A DNA stretch of 64,000 nucleotides from Saprospiraceae bacterium (GCA_020629515.1 JAHDDE010000017.1:16648-80647), one strand, 5' to 3'; positions 1 through 10,107 are shown, numbered from the stretch's first letter. Notes: generated by a model from the letters alone, not told the origin. Numbers and translations are program-made.

Positions 1-1
1 T

Positions 2-298
2 TTCCCTGACAAAGAATTTGATGAATCCTTGTTTAGATATCCAGGGCCAAAGCCTAAAACAAGAGAAGAAACTATTCTTATGATAGCAGATAGTTTAGAG
101 GCTGCCAGTAAAAGTCTAAAGGATCCAACAGGACAGGATATTGATAACTTAGTAGATAAGATTGTAGCATACAAAATTAAAAATGATCAATTGTCGGAAT
201 CAGAATTGAGCTTCCAAGATTTGGAAAAGTGTTTAGATGTCTTCAAAAGTATGTTAAGAAACATCAATCATGTGAGAGTGGAGTATCCTGAAGAATAG
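2..298 (+). CDS. 7TM-HD family phosphohydrolase, C-terminal end (5' truncated by window)
   Basis: The frame is open from the first complete codon, so the gene begins left of the window and only about 98 residues are visible. The stretch beginning FRYPGPKPKTREE and the ending RVEYPEE match my memory of the C-terminus of PgpH/YqfF-type proteins. These are membrane proteins with a cytosolic HD domain that hydrolyses cyclic di-AMP. The HD metal ligands and the membrane helices would lie upstream and cannot be checked here. It ends 10 bases before the convergent coaE stop. An internal TTG at 29 is not a credible start because homology continues upstream of it. Confidence 0.8.
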   Translation, partial: FPDKEFDESLFRYPGPKPKTREETILMIADSLEAASKSLKDPTGQDIDNLVDKIVAYKIKNDQLSESELSFQDLEKCLDVFKSMLRNINHVRVEYPEE

Positions 299-308
299 TT
301 CATTATAA

Positions 309-890
309 TTATCTTAAAAGTTCAAAATGGATATTCAATATTGGCGTCACCAGTTGTGAACCATCATTATCAATTAAGTAATCCGCCTTTTTTCTTTTTT
401 CTGCACTCGGAAGTTGTTTACTCATTCTATTTTGGACAGAACTTTTATCCACTTTGTCACGTGCCATAACACGGGCTAACCGAATTTCTACGGGAGCATC
501 AACCAGAATAACTTTATTCATGATTTTATGAGATCCCGTCTCGAATATTAATGCACTTTCCTGCAGAACATATTTGTGTTTATTTAATTGAATTTCACCC
601 CATTCTAAAAAGTCTTTTCTAACGGCAGGATGAACTATTTGATTCATCTGTTTTAACAACTCCTTATTATTAAATATTAAGTTGGAGAGATGTTTTCTAT
701 TTAAGGATTGATCAGAACGGTAGCTTTCATCCCCAAATAATTGAATGATCTGCGATTTTAAATCCTCATCTGATTTCATCAATTGTTTTGCTCTCGCATC
801 CGAATAATAGATAGGAACGCCGAGTTTTTCGAATATTTTAGCACAATAACTTTTGCCAGATCCTATACCGCCTGTAAGTCCGATAATCAT
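309..890 (-). CDS. coaE: dephospho-CoA kinase
   Basis: Catalyses the last step of coenzyme A synthesis, ATP-dependent phosphorylation of the 3'-hydroxyl of dephospho-CoA, in the cytosol. The P-loop GGIGSGKS is at residues 7-14. It is followed by the YYSDARAKQL segment typical of the CoaE substrate lid and by the IVHPAVR motif near residue 85. The length of 193 residues is normal for the family. The start ATG overlaps the stop of the upstream yigZ-like gene in an ATGA, so the two are probably translationally coupled and co-transcribed. Confidence 0.95.
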   Translation of the reverse strand: MIIGLTGGIGSGKSYCAKIFEKLGVPIYYSDARAKQLMKSDEDLKSQIIQLFGDESYRSDQSLNRKHLSNLIFNNKELLKQMNQIVHPAVRKDFLEWGEIQLNKHKYVLQESALIFETGSHKIMNKVILVDAPVEIRLARVMARDKVDKSSVQNRMSKQLPSAEKRKKADYLIDNDGSQLVTPILNIHFELLR

Positions 891-1543
891 GATTCCAACA
901 TTTTAAAAGTGATGTCAGTTGAAACAAAATCCTCTTTGATATCAGAGACTTCGTACCCATGATAGGAGGCTAATATTTTTTTAAGGTTAATGTCAAGTAG
1001 ACTCTTTCTAATACTAATGATAAGTCGAACATTTGGCTCATAGAAACTTTCTAAAATATCTATTTTATGAGTTTTTAGGATATCATAGATAATTCCCATT
1101 TTGCTAAGTGGATAGTTGATTACTACTTTTTGAGTCTTGTAAATTCTTTTAATGGATGCTTTTTGAAGACAATCTGCAGCGGACGCTTTATAAGCACGTA
1201 TCAATCCTGTTGCTCCTAGTTTTGTGCCTCCAAAGTATCTAACAACAGCGACAATAGTGTTATCTAATTTTCTGCTCAATAATTCTCCATAAATAGGTTT
1301 GGCTGCAGTGCCTGAAGGTTCGCCGTCGTCATTTAATCTAAATAAGTCTCGGGCTATACCAATGGAGTACGCATAACATATATGTCTCGCCTTCGGATGT
1401 TTTGTTTTGATTAAATCTAAAAATATATCAACATCTTTATCACTGTTAACTGATGTAGCAAAGCTTATGAATTTGCTTCCTTTTTCTTTGTACAATCCTT
1501 CAGTCTGACTGTTAACCGTATCATAATAGTCTCGGATCTTCAT
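887..1543 (-). CDS. YigZ/IMPACT family protein (UPF0029)
   Basis: A 218-residue member of the YigZ/IMPACT family. The family signature YFGGTKLGATGLIRAY lies at about residues 103-118, preceded by the DGEPSGTAAKPI motif. A C-terminal ferredoxin-like domain (DUF1949 type) fills the rest. Bacterial members have no settled biochemical role; the eukaryotic IMPACT relative binds GCN1 and tunes translation control. It is the first gene of a two-gene minus-strand unit with coaE. No good -7 element is visible immediately upstream. Confidence 0.9.
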   Translation of the reverse strand: MKIRDYYDTVNSQTEGLYKEKGSKFISFATSVNSDKDVDIFLDLIKTKHPKARHICYAYSIGIARDLFRLNDDGEPSGTAAKPIYGELLSRKLDNTIVAVVRYFGGTKLGATGLIRAYKASAADCLQKASIKRIYKTQKVVINYPLSKMGIIYDILKTHKIDILESFYEPNVRLIISIRKSLLDINLKKILASYHGYEVSDIKEDFVSTDITFKMLES

Positions 1544-1599
1544 AAAGACGATTAAAACATGAATATATTAGAGTTTTAATTAATTCATGTGTTGTATAC

Positions 1600-1607
1600 T
1601 ATATTTG
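1600..1607 (+). promoter_or_regulatory. -7 promoter element for the DUF1599-DoxX unit
   Basis: TATATTTG is an exact match to the Bacteroidota -7 consensus TAnnTTTG. It lies 19 bases before the ATG at 1627, so the predicted transcript starts near 1612. A T-rich stretch at 1574-1577 could serve as the -33 element. Confidence 0.6.
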
Positions 1608-1626
1608 TGAATTATTTAATAATAAT

Positions 1627-2169
1627 ATGAGCACAACCCAAAGTTCATTTGATAGTATCTTGGCCCAATGTCTTGATGTTTTTCTAAAGAAGAACCAAGA
1701 TTATGGCACATCATGGAGAGTTCTTAGACCTGCGTCGTTAACGGATCAAATTTTGATCAAGGCCTCACGCATTAGATCTGTAGATGAAAAAGGAATTCAG
1801 AAGGTAAATGACCCTTTGCATTTAGAGTTTTATGGATTGATTAATTATTCTGTGATGGCCTTAATACAGTTATTGGATATTGACTTAGATACAACTTTAG
1901 AGGCTTCAGAGTTAAAAAAAATGCATCAATCACAAGCGCAAAGAGCAAGAGATTTATTGCTTAACAAAAATCATGATTACGGTGAAGTTTGGAGGATGAT
2001 GAGATTGTCGAGTATTATTGACATTATACTAATGAAAGTGCATCGTATCATCAGCATCGAAGAAAATAAAGGAAAGACCATAATATCCGAAGGAATTGAC
2101 GCGAACTACTTAGATATAATCAACTATTGTGTGTTTGCATTAATTAAATTAGAAGAATCTAAATCTTAA
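1627..2169 (+). CDS. DUF1599 domain protein with internal duplication
   Basis: The 180-residue protein contains two copies of the DUF1599 motif. KNQDYGTSWRVLRPASLTDQ (about residues 22-41) is repeated as KNHDYGEVWRMMRLSSIIDI (about 114-133). Each is followed by an ILIKASRI or ILMKVHRI helix and a Glu/Lys turn. This is an all-helical fold made by tandem duplication. The biochemical function is unknown to me. It is followed after 7 bases by the DoxX gene, an adjacency I associate with Bacteroidota, so an operon is likely. The -7 element at 1600 supports the start. Confidence 0.85.
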   Translation: MSTTQSSFDSILAQCLDVFLKKNQDYGTSWRVLRPASLTDQILIKASRIRSVDEKGIQKVNDPLHLEFYGLINYSVMALIQLLDIDLDTTLEASELKKMHQSQAQRARDLLLNKNHDYGEVWRMMRLSSIIDIILMKVHRIISIEENKGKTIISEGIDANYLDIINYCVFALIKLEESKS

Positions 2170-2176
2170 GATAAAA

Positions 2177-3661
2177 ATGACATTATCCACGTTATTACTT
2201 TACGTATTAGTAGCGGCTATCTTTTTGACATTGATCGTGGTATATCTTCTGAAAAAGCACAGAAGTATTCCTATGAGTTTCGCGCAGAACTATGTTGGGG
2301 CATTATTTTTATTTTCAGGTTGGGTCAAGGCAGTTGACCCTTTAGGGACTGCCTACAAAATGCAGGACTATTTTGCTGAATTCGAAGCTACTTTTGAGCC
2401 AACTTGGTTTGGTTTTATTGCACCCATCTTTCCTTTATTATCTCAATATGTTGTTGCTTTTTCTGTCTTTATGATTGTATTTGAAATAGCACTCGGTCTT
2501 ATGTTAATTCTCGGGCATAAACCCAAGTTCACTTCATGGGCTTTTTTATTATTGGTTATATTCTTTACCGTCTTAACTGGATTTACCTTTTTAACTGGTT
2601 ATGTCCCTGATGGTGTTAATTTCTTCCAGTTTAGCGATTGGGGAGCCTACAAGGACACAAATATGAAAGTAACTGACTGCGGCTGCTTCGGTGACTTTAT
2701 AAAGTTAGAACCAAGAACATCTTTTTTAAAAGATGTCTTTCTATTGATTCCAGGCTTTTTCTTCTTATTCAAGAGTGAGGATATGCATATGCTCTTTGGA
2801 CGAAACGTTAGGAATATCCTTGTCTCATTAGCTGTTGTTGGACTTTCTTATTATTGCTTTAGCAATTATGTATGGGATATTCCTAAGAATGATTTTCGCC
2901 CATTTAAAAAATCAGCCAATATTTATGAGTTGAAGAATTTAGAAGAGGAAGCCCAGGCTAATGTTCAGATCACTCATTATGGCATAACAAATAAGGAAAC
3001 GAATGAAAAAATAGTACTTCCGTATGCACAATATTTAAAAGAGTTTAAAAATTACCCAGTTGAATTATATGATTTAGAACAGATTAAATCTGAGCCTCTT
3101 ATCGCAAAAACTAAATTGAGCGATTTTGATATTTCTGATATGGATGGATATAACATGAATGATGAGATATTGAATAATGAAAAGCCAGTAATTTATTTGG
3201 TGGCTTACAAATTATATGGTGACGGGGTACCTGCGACGAAAATTGTGAAGGATACGATATTCGCATTCGATACTATTAATATCAATAGATCAGATCAATA
3301 TAAAATTGAGAAAAATATTAGAAAAATTGACGAAAGAACGGTCAATTACACAGACTATAAATGGAAAGAATATTATGCGAAAAGATATACGGAAGTGGTA
3401 AAGCCATTTATAGAAGAAGCAAAAAGAAATGGAGTGGAAGTAATTATGTCTGTTGGGCAAGCAAGTCCGGAGCAAATCGCAGATTTTGAAACCGATATTA
3501 ATCTTGGCGTGAAATATTCAACAGCCGATGATATTTTGCTTAAAACAATAGTTCGATCAAATCCAGGAATAGTGCTTTTAAATAAGGGGATACTCTTAGA
3601 TAAATGGCATCATAAAAAACTTCCTTCTTTTAGCGAAGTAAAAGAACAATACTTGGACTAA
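2177..3661 (+). CDS. DoxX-family membrane protein, BT_3928 type
   Basis: A 494-residue inner-membrane protein. The N-terminal helix at residues 3-25 is followed by a DoxX-like four-helix bundle (about 35-215) with the FLFSGWVKAVDPLGTAYK motif. A conserved VTDCGCFGDFIKLEPRTSFLKD loop contributes a CxC pair at about residue 165 and suggests a redox or metal-linked function. After the last helix near residue 220, about 270 mostly soluble residues include a C-terminal region that could be a degenerate thioredoxin-like domain. The exact role is unknown. It is co-directional with and close behind the DUF1599 gene. Confidence 0.85.
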   Translation: MTLSTLLLYVLVAAIFLTLIVVYLLKKHRSIPMSFAQNYVGALFLFSGWVKAVDPLGTAYKMQDYFAEFEATFEPTWFGFIAPIFPLLSQYVVAFSVFMIVFEIALGLMLILGHKPKFTSWAFLLLVIFFTVLTGFTFLTGYVPDGVNFFQFSDWGAYKDTNMKVTDCGCFGDFIKLEPRTSFLKDVFLLIPGFFFLFKSEDMHMLFGRNVRNILVSLAVVGLSYYCFSNYVWDIPKNDFRPFKKSANIYELKNLEEEAQANVQITHYGITNKETNEKIVLPYAQYLKEFKNYPVELYDLEQIKSEPLIAKTKLSDFDISDMDGYNMNDEILNNEKPVIYLVAYKLYGDGVPATKIVKDTIFAFDTININRSDQYKIEKNIRKIDERTVNYTDYKWKEYYAKRYTEVVKPFIEEAKRNGVEVIMSVGQASPEQIADFETDINLGVKYSTADDILLKTIVRSNPGIVLLNKGILLDKWHHKKLPSFSEVKEQYLD

Positions 3662-3680
3662 CAATTGTCAGTTTTATTTA

Positions 3681-3688
3681 TACATTTG
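3681..3688 (+). promoter_or_regulatory. -7 promoter element for nusB-guaA
   Basis: TACATTTG matches TAnnTTTG exactly, 29 bases before the nusB ATG. It lies in the 56-base gap after the DoxX gene. No convincing -33 TTG sits at the 20-base spacing. Confidence 0.5.
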
Positions 3689-3717
3689 CCCTTATATTAC
3701 ATTTTTTAAAGATATAA

Positions 3718-4650
3718 ATGTTAAGTAGAAGAAGTGTTCGGGTAAAAGCCATGCAATTGCTTTTTTCAGTAAATAGAGATCAAGAGCTCTCACTGGAAGA
3801 GGCGAAAAAAAGGTATTGGCAATACATAGACGATACGTTCAGCCTGTACCTATTGAATATTCATAGCTTAATTGAGGTAACAAGAGTTGCCGTAAAAGAT
3901 CTGGAAAATCGGAGTAAAAAGCATCTACCGAGTGACTTAGATAAAATCTTTACAGACAAACTGCATAATAATAGTTTGATCAAGAATATTGATCTCAATG
4001 TTCTATTTAAAAAAGATGTTAAAGCGTTAGGAATAGTGGATAGTATATCCTCTGATTATTTTGAATCCATTTACAATGAATTCGCTAAGACTGATGCTTA
4101 TTTTCAATACATCAACAAAGCATCGAAAAATAAAGATCACTTAGAAATTTTATTAGAGCTATATCGATTTTGTCGTCAAAATGATTTGTTCAATGAAATC
4201 ATGGAGGATAATTTTGGGACATGGATCGACGATAAATCTGTTGTGGTGGGGGCTGTTAAGAAAACTCTTAAAGCTCTTCCTAATGATAAAGATGATTTCT
4301 ATTTTGCCTATAAGGCTCCTGAAGAAACAGTAAAAGATTTTGGATATAATCTTTTTGAACAGACCATCAGTGGGGATGCAGAATTATTGAAATATATTGA
4401 GCCTAATTTAAAAAATTGGGAATCAGATAGGATCGCTATTATTGATATGATACTGATGAAAATGGCACTTTGTGAAATGATGGGATTTAGTACTATACCG
4501 ACTAAAGTAACTATTAATGAATATGTAGAGATTGCTAAAAATTATAGTACTGCCAAATCCAAAGAATTTATCAATGGCGTACTTGATAAAATAATGAAAG
4601 ATTTCGAAGAAGGGGGAATTATTTCAAAGTCTGGTAGGGGATTAGAATAA
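3718..4650 (+). CDS. nusB: transcription antitermination factor NusB, long form
   Basis: NusB binds boxA RNA with NusE/S10 and promotes antitermination of rRNA transcription. The protein opens [20 protein letters not shown], the typical NusB first helix. The canonical C-terminal NusB fold is at about residues 190-300, with [13 protein letters not shown] and [26 protein letters not shown]. At 310 residues it is about twice the Escherichia coli length. The extra residues sit between the N-terminal helix and the C-terminal core, as is usual for Bacteroidota NusB. guaA begins 5 bases after the stop, so the two are almost certainly co-transcribed. Confidence 0.93.
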   Translation: MLSRRSVRVKAMQLLFSVNRDQELSLEEAKKRYWQYIDDTFSLYLLNIHSLIEVTRVAVKDLENRSKKHLPSDLDKIFTDKLHNNSLIKNIDLNVLFKKDVKALGIVDSISSDYFESIYNEFAKTDAYFQYINKASKNKDHLEILLELYRFCRQNDLFNEIMEDNFGTWIDDKSVVVGAVKKTLKALPNDKDDFYFAYKAPEETVKDFGYNLFEQTISGDAELLKYIEPNLKNWESDRIAIIDMILMKMALCEMMGFSTIPTKVTINEYVEIAKNYSTAKSKEFINGVLDKIMKDFEEGGIISKSGRGLE

Positions 4651-4655
4651 TTGTT

Positions 4656-6203
4656 ATGGATGCTAATGATATCAAAAAAGTAGTCATCCTTGATTTTGGT
4701 TCACAATACACCCAACTGATAGCAAGACGAGTTAGAGAGCTTAATATCTTTTGTGAGATATATCCGTACAATAAAGATTTGTCACAAGTTGATAACATTC
4801 AAGCGATTATATTATCGGGAAGTCCATGTTCTGTTAATGAAGTAGATAGGTTAAATATAGATATAGATAAGGTTGTCGAAATAGCTCCTACTTTAGGGGT
4901 TTGTTATGGAGCTCAGTATATAGCTGACTATTATGGCGGCCAAGTGGCTCGGTCGGCTAAGAGAGAATACGGCAAAGCCAATATCACTATTGCAGAAAGT
5001 GACAATGATCTTTTGAGAGGTGTAAATCAAAATTCTCAAGTTTGGATGTCACACGCTGATACTATCTTAGAATTAGACGGTAATTTTAAAATCATAGCTA
5101 ATACCGAAAGCATACCTATAGCTGCTTATGAGTATGTGGGTAAATCTAATGCTGTCTACGGTATACAATTTCATCCAGAAGTAACCCATTCACTTCAAGG
5201 ACTGAAGATTTTATCAAATTTTTTGATTGACATCGCAGGGTGTAAAACCAATTGGAGCCCTCAATCCTTTATCGAACAAACCATTCAAGAGATTCGAAAT
5301 AAGGTCGGAAATGATGAGGTCCTTTTAGGTATTTCGGGAGGAGTGGACTCGACTGTCGCTGCTTTGTTAATACACAAAGCTATAGGTAGTCAGTTAACTT
5401 CATTTTTTATTAATAACGGCGTTCTTCGCAAGAATGAATATCGTGAAGTATTGGAGAAATATGAATCTTTAGGTCTCAATGTAAATGGTATTGATGCATC
5501 TAAAGAATTTATAAATGGACTTCATGGTGTATCGGATCCTGAGAGGAAAAGAAAGATTATTGGAAAGACATTTATCGATGTTTTTTTGAAAGAAGCCCAA
5601 AAATTAAATAATGTTAAATGGCTTGCTCAGGGAACGATTTATCCTGATGTCATCGAATCAGTAAGTGTTAATGGACCTTCCGCAACTATTAAATCTCATC
5701 ATAATGTGGGTGGATTACCTGATTATCTGAATTTAGATTTGTTAGAACCACTACGCATGTTATTTAAAGATGAGGTGAGAAATGTGGGAGCGGAATTAGG
5801 ATTGCCTGATGAATTTGTCAATAGACATCCTTTTCCTGGTCCTGGGTTGGCTATCAGAGTGTTAGGCGAATTATCAGAAGAAAGGATTAGATTATGCCAA
5901 GAGGCTGATCATATATATATAAATCTGCTGAAAGAAAGAGGATGGTATGATAAAGTCTGGCAAGCTGGAGCTATATTACTTCCAGTAAAATCTGTAGGTG
6001 TGATGGGGGACGAGCGAACTTATGAATATACGGTAGCTTTAAGAGCTGTCAATTCTAAAGATGGGATGACCGCTGAGTGGAGTAAATTGCCTTATGAACT
6101 TTTAGCCGATATTTCCAATGAAATAATTAATTCAGTGAAAGGAATAAATAGAGTAGTTTATGATATCAGCACAAAACCGCCTGCTACAATTGAATGGGAG
6201 TAA
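4656..6203 (+). CDS. guaA: GMP synthase (glutamine-hydrolysing)
   Basis: Converts XMP to GMP using ATP and glutamine. The N-terminal class I glutamine amidotransferase domain (residues 1-195) has its nucleophile Cys83 in GVCYGAQ and the His/Glu pair in [10 protein letters not shown]. The ATP pyrophosphatase domain carries the PP-loop SGGVDST at about residues 228-234. The C-terminal dimerisation domain ends in the conserved [13 protein letters not shown]. The 515-residue length is normal. Its 3' end overlaps the start of the following lipoprotein gene by 44 bases. Confidence 0.97.
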   Translation: MDANDIKKVVILDFGSQYTQLIARRVRELNIFCEIYPYNKDLSQVDNIQAIILSGSPCSVNEVDRLNIDIDKVVEIAPTLGVCYGAQYIADYYGGQVARSAKREYGKANITIAESDNDLLRGVNQNSQVWMSHADTILELDGNFKIIANTESIPIAAYEYVGKSNAVYGIQFHPEVTHSLQGLKILSNFLIDIAGCKTNWSPQSFIEQTIQEIRNKVGNDEVLLGISGGVDSTVAALLIHKAIGSQLTSFFINNGVLRKNEYREVLEKYESLGLNVNGIDASKEFINGLHGVSDPERKRKIIGKTFIDVFLKEAQKLNNVKWLAQGTIYPDVIESVSVNGPSATIKSHHNVGGLPDYLNLDLLEPLRMLFKDEVRNVGAELGLPDEFVNRHPFPGPGLAIRVLGELSEERIRLCQEADHIYINLLKERGWYDKVWQAGAILLPVKSVGVMGDERTYEYTVALRAVNSKDGMTAEWSKLPYELLADISNEIINSVKGINRVVYDISTKPPATIEWE

Positions 6204-7542
6204 AATCTTAATTGCACTTTTACTCAGTACATTTATCTTTTCATGTAGTTCTTCTAAAAGCGCTGTTGATCCTAACACGCCTCGTGTTCTTGCACCCAAT
6301 GATGAGATTAAAGAAGTAATGGATTCAGAATTATCTGTTGACACTGTTCAGTGGACAATTATTTCAGAAGAAGTCTTTCCACCTATAACCTCGGAAATGG
6401 AAGAAGAGGTGTTGCCATTTGAGATGGAACGACAAGATTATTACGATATCGCACTACTTTTGCCATTTCGAATATCTTCCCTCGAATTTGCTCCATTAGA
6501 TGCAAATAATGAGAAATTCGCTCAATTCTACGCGGGCTTTAAAATGGCCATTGAAAAAATTGATAATCAAGATGTTTCAATACGTATCAGAACGTATCAG
6601 ACAAATCGTGATGTCAATCATCTTAATCGTGTGGTTAGCTCTTTAGATGGTGATAAGCCAGATGTGATAATTGGGCCTTTTGAGCGCAAAAATTTGGCTA
6701 TAATGGCAGAATATGCTCGAGATAATAGAATTCCTGTTATATCCCCTTGGACTCAATCTTCAAGTGTCACAACGGATAACTTATTTTACCTACAATTACG
6801 TCCTAATATAAGCGCTTATTATAGTGCTATATTAAAACATATGACTTTTCATTTTGATAGGAATAACATACGTGTAATATCCAATGCTGATGGTAAGGAT
6901 AAGAGTATGATTTCCTTTATTCAAAATTTAAACCTTGAGAAAAGTGAACTGCCATTAGTGCAACCTCTTGAAGAGTATAGTATTTCGGAAGATTCTCTGT
7001 TGTATGGTGATTCTCTGGTTTTCGAAACTGCTTTTGAAGAAGGTGCCAACGTTTTCTTCATTCCTCATTATAATACGGCACGTCATCAAGATTTTGTTTA
7101 TCAATGCTTAAGGAAAATCAATGCCGAGAAGGCTGGAAGAGAAATATATGTATATGCGATGCCTATTGCTTTGAATAGTGATAGAGTCGATTTAAATATC
7201 CTTAAGAATATCAATCTTCGTGTATGTGATTATCGATTTTTGGATCCGAGATCTCCTTTTATAACAAACTTTAAGAAAGTATATGTGAAACAATTTGGAT
7301 GGATGCCTTCAGAGGATGCCTTTTATGGTTATGATGTGGCAAAATTCATTGATTATGGACTTAAAGAATATGGCAAGTACTTTCATTACTACATGAAGGA
7401 ACACAAATTTGTTCTGAATCAAATGAGTATAAATATAATTCCCTATTACGATAAAGATGAAAACTTTAAGTATCTGATGAATGATCATTTAGAGATTATT
7501 CAATTTGAAGACGATTATTTCGTCGATAAAAACGTTGATTAG
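6160..7542 (+). CDS. lipoprotein with type 1 periplasmic-binding fold
   Basis: A 460-residue predicted lipoprotein. A hydrophobic signal ([13 protein letters not shown]) ends at a cysteine followed by a serine-rich linker. From about residue 90, [10 protein letters not shown]...[15 protein letters not shown] opens a two-lobed fold resembling ABC amino-acid-binding proteins and LpoA-type activators. [10 protein letters not shown] and [15 protein letters not shown] form the usual inter-lobe loops. Bacteroidota often carry such proteins with LysM repeats; I see none here. The ATG at 6160 lies inside guaA. A TTG at 6190 would give a shorter, more standard signal peptide, so the start is uncertain. 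The ligand is unknown. Confidence 0.75.
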   Translation: MISAQNRLLQLNGSKILIALLLSTFIFSCSSSKSAVDPNTPRVLAPNDEIKEVMDSELSVDTVQWTIISEEVFPPITSEMEEEVLPFEMERQDYYDIALLLPFRISSLEFAPLDANNEKFAQFYAGFKMAIEKIDNQDVSIRIRTYQTNRDVNHLNRVVSSLDGDKPDVIIGPFERKNLAIMAEYARDNRIPVISPWTQSSSVTTDNLFYLQLRPNISAYYSAILKHMTFHFDRNNIRVISNADGKDKSMISFIQNLNLEKSELPLVQPLEEYSISEDSLLYGDSLVFETAFEEGANVFFIPHYNTARHQDFVYQCLRKINAEKAGREIYVYAMPIALNSDRVDLNILKNINLRVCDYRFLDPRSPFITNFKKVYVKQFGWMPSEDAFYGYDVAKFIDYGLKEYGKYFHYYMKEHKFVLNQMSINIIPYYDKDENFKYLMNDHLEIIQFEDDYFVDKNVD

Positions 7543-7552
7543 ATCAGGCCAA

Positions 7553-8197
7553 ATGATTGATATTCTCCCCAGGCGCATCAAGCGAATGAAAGATGTAATT
7601 TCTAAAAGACAGTATGACCTTAGTGTTATATTGGAAAATGTTCATGATCCTCATAATATTGGAGCTGTGATCAGAACTTGTGATTCTGTAGGAATAAGAG
7701 AAATATTTGTCATACAAACTGATCCAAGATTAAGCGAAAAAGGGTTAGAGATTGGATTGCAAAGTTCTTCAGGAGCTAAGCCATGGATTAGAGTGAATTA
7801 TTTTACGAGTGTTCATGAATGTTTCACAGAAGTCAATGATCGGTACGAAAAAGTATATGGTACAAGTATTGGTGCCAACGCTGTTGGCTTATACGACCTT
7901 AATCTTGTAGATTCTTGCGCTTTATTATTTGGAAATGAGCATCAAGGACTTTCAGATGAGGCATTAAAACACGTAGACAAAAACTTTCTAATTCCACAAA
8001 GTGGATTTGTCCAAAGTCTAAATATCTCTGTGGCATGTGCGGTTAGCCTTTATGAAGCCAGTAGACAACGACACCTTAACGGCAAATACGATCTGCAATT
8101 TGGCGAACACCAATTGCATCCTAAGACTTTAGATGAGTATATGGAAATACATCAACAAAAAAAATTTAACAAGATTAATAACAAGAAAGTTATTTAA
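7553..8197 (+). CDS. TrmH/SpoU-family RNA 2'-O-methyltransferase
   Basis: A SpoU-type S-adenosylmethionine-dependent methyltransferase with the trefoil-knot motifs. LENVHDPHNIGAVIRTCDSVGI carries motif 1 with the catalytic Arg, LLFGNEHQGLS is motif 2 and LNISVACAVSLYEASRQR is motif 3. The sequence resembles tRNA Gm18 methyltransferase TrmH and has a C-terminal extension of about 45 residues. I place the start at the ATG at 7553, 10 bases after the preceding stop. A longer frame begins at 7505, but its extra 16 residues overlap the lipoprotein gene and match nothing in the family. 214 residues. Confidence 0.85.
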   Translation: MIDILPRRIKRMKDVISKRQYDLSVILENVHDPHNIGAVIRTCDSVGIREIFVIQTDPRLSEKGLEIGLQSSSGAKPWIRVNYFTSVHECFTEVNDRYEKVYGTSIGANAVGLYDLNLVDSCALLFGNEHQGLSDEALKHVDKNFLIPQSGFVQSLNISVACAVSLYEASRQRHLNGKYDLQFGEHQLHPKTLDEYMEIHQQKKFNKINNKKVI

Positions 8198-8209
8198 TCA
8201 AAATCCGTA

Positions 8210-9412
8210 TCAGACCATACGTTCAAAAAATTCTCTGATTCTTTGACATGCATCTAAAAGAGCCTCTTCAGAAGCAGCATAGGAAAGTCTGATACATTTA
8301 GGTGCTCCAAAAGCAGCTCCACTTACCACTGCTACGTAAGACAACTTTAATAGATATTCAGCAAGATCGTCAGAATTGTTAATTTTTATTCCATCAATTG
8401 ACTTACCATAAAAGTTACTACAGTCAGGGAAAATATAAAATGCCCCATTAGGTACATTTAACTTTAATCCAGAAATTTTCCCTAATTCTTGCAAAACTAA
8501 ATCTCTTCTTTTTCTGAATATAGCGGTCATTTCTTTGGGTGCTGTAACAGGAGCTCTAAGTGCTTTTGCCGCGGCCATTTGTCCAAATGCTGTAGCTCCA
8601 GAAGTCACCTGACCTTGGATTTTTGCACAAGCTTTTGCTATAAAGTGCGGAGCTGCGATATAACCCAGTCTCCATCCTGTCATAGCATACCCTTTAGACA
8701 TACCATTAACCACTACAGTTTGATTAAAAACATTCTCATTTTGAGCTATTGAAGCATGTGTCCCTTCAAAAATAATGTATTCATAAATCTCATCTGAAAT
8801 AATGAATATATCAGGATGCGCTGAGATAACATCCGCAATTTCTTTTAGTTCTTGCTTGCTGTATACTGAGCCTGTTGGATTGCAAGGAGAAGAAAATAGG
8901 ACTACCTTAGTTTTATCAGTTATGGCACTTTTAACCTGTTCTGCGGTTACTTTAAAATCATTTTCTACAGTTGCTTCAATCGGAACAGGAACCCCACCTG
9001 CTAATTTTACTATTTCAAAATATGAAACCCAATAAGGTGTGAAAATGATTACTTCATCATCTTTATTTAGCAAAGCTTGGCAGAGATTTGAGATTGATTG
9101 TTTTGCACCATTGCTAACTACGATATTATTTATTTCATAGTCTAAGCTATTGTCTCGTTTTAATTTATCAACGATTGCATGTCTATATTCTAATAGTCCT
9201 GCAACTGGAGTATAATGTGTGTAACCATCATCAAGGGCTTGCTTAGCTGCATCATTGATAAACGATGGAGTATCAAAATCAGGCTCTCCGATACTCAGGC
9301 TAATAACATCTTTTCCTTCACCTTTTAAATCTCGAGCCATCTGCGCCATTTTTAATGTGGCAGATTCATTAAGATTTAACACATAATCAGAGAGAACATT
9401 TTTAAATGACAT
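8210..9412 (-). CDS. aspartate/aromatic aminotransferase, class I
   Basis: A 400-residue fold-type I PLP aminotransferase of the bacterial aspartate aminotransferase (subgroup Ib) type. Visible marks are SIGEPDFDTPSFI near the N-terminus, VVSNGAKQSI, FSSPCNPTGS, IISDEIYEYI and the PLP-lysine motif NGMSKGYAMTGWRLGY. The C-terminal CIRLSYAAS supplies the substrate carboxylate-binding Arg. It probably interconverts aspartate and oxaloacetate with 2-oxoglutarate; exact specificity cannot be read from sequence. It is convergent with the methyltransferase gene, with 12 bases between stops. Confidence 0.9.
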   Translation of the reverse strand: MSFKNVLSDYVLNLNESATLKMAQMARDLKGEGKDVISLSIGEPDFDTPSFINDAAKQALDDGYTHYTPVAGLLEYRHAIVDKLKRDNSLDYEINNIVVSNGAKQSISNLCQALLNKDDEVIIFTPYWVSYFEIVKLAGGVPVPIEATVENDFKVTAEQVKSAITDKTKVVLFSSPCNPTGSVYSKQELKEIADVISAHPDIFIISDEIYEYIIFEGTHASIAQNENVFNQTVVVNGMSKGYAMTGWRLGYIAAPHFIAKACAKIQGQVTSGATAFGQMAAAKALRAPVTAPKEMTAIFRKRRDLVLQELGKISGLKLNVPNGAFYIFPDCSNFYGKSIDGIKINNSDDLAEYLLKLSYVAVVSGAAFGAPKCIRLSYAASEEALLDACQRIREFFERMV

Positions 9413-9432
9413 TTTTATTTATTTATACATCC

Positions 9433-9440
9433 CAAAAGTA
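9433..9440 (-). promoter_or_regulatory. -7 promoter element for the aminotransferase
   Basis: Read on the minus strand this is TACTTTTG, an exact TAnnTTTG match, 20 bases upstream of the ATG at 9412. Confidence 0.5.
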
Positions 9441-9508
9441 TATATACTGAAATTATTTAATACTACATTTCGGTAGGATTTTATTAGGATGATCTGAAAT
9501 AGTTTAGA

Positions 9509-10021
9509 ATGGCGAAAAAAAATGATACTGTACAGATATATGTTACAGGAGGTACATTTGATAAGGATTACAATTTTATAACTGGAGAATTATACTTTAA
9601 GGATACTCACCTTCAAGATATGTTAGAACGTGGAAGATGTTCTGTACCTATAGATATCAAGACTTTGATGATGATTGATAGTCTCGATATGAAAAAAGAA
9701 GAGCGTGAAATAATAGCATATCACTGTAAGAATTGTCCATATAATGATATTGTAATAACCCATGGCACAGATACTATGGCGGATACGGCATCATATTTAG
9801 CTGATATTGAATTAAATAATAAGACAATAGTTTTAACTGGTGCTATGATACCCTACGCTTTTGGTACATCATCTGATGGATTTTTTAATATGGGAAGTGC
9901 TTTAGCATTTGTTCAGGTTTTAGATCCGGGCGTTTATTTATGTATGAATGGGAGGTATTTTAAGGCGAAAGAGGTTGTTAAAAATAGAAGTACGGGCTAC
10001 TTTGTTGATAAATTGGAATAA
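9509..10021 (+). CDS. short asparaginase-domain protein
   Basis: The 170-residue protein corresponds only to the N-terminal half of type I/II L-asparaginases. Both catalytic threonine motifs are present: VTGGTFDK near residue 13 and VITHGTDTMADTA near residue 85. LTGAMIPYAFGTSSDGFFNMGSALA follows. The C-terminal domain of the roughly 330-residue enzymes is absent, and I see no frameshift or remnant downstream. Such single-domain proteins occur in other bacteria, so this looks intact rather than truncated. Whether it hydrolyses asparagine is not known from sequence. It is a single gene divergent from the aminotransferase. Confidence 0.8.
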   Translation: MAKKNDTVQIYVTGGTFDKDYNFITGELYFKDTHLQDMLERGRCSVPIDIKTLMMIDSLDMKKEEREIIAYHCKNCPYNDIVITHGTDTMADTASYLADIELNNKTIVLTGAMIPYAFGTSSDGFFNMGSALAFVQVLDPGVYLCMNGRYFKAKEVVKNRSTGYFVDKLE

Positions 10022-10079
10022 TACCCTATTAATTCACTGCTGATTACATATTAAAATTTATTATATGCAATCAATTAAC

Positions 10080-10087
10080 TATTTTTG
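10080..10087 (+). promoter_or_regulatory. -7 promoter element for the OmpA/TSP3 gene
   Basis: TATTTTTG matches TAnnTTTG exactly, 20 bases before the ATG at 10108. TTTA at 10057-10060, spaced by 19 bases, is a candidate -33 element. Confidence 0.55.
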
Positions 10088-10107
10088 TTTATTAGATATT
10101 ATAGATT

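Noticed and set aside
7505..7552. A longer start for the SpoU methyltransferase
   Set aside because: It overlaps the preceding lipoprotein gene and adds no family-like sequence; ATG 7553 fits the spacing.
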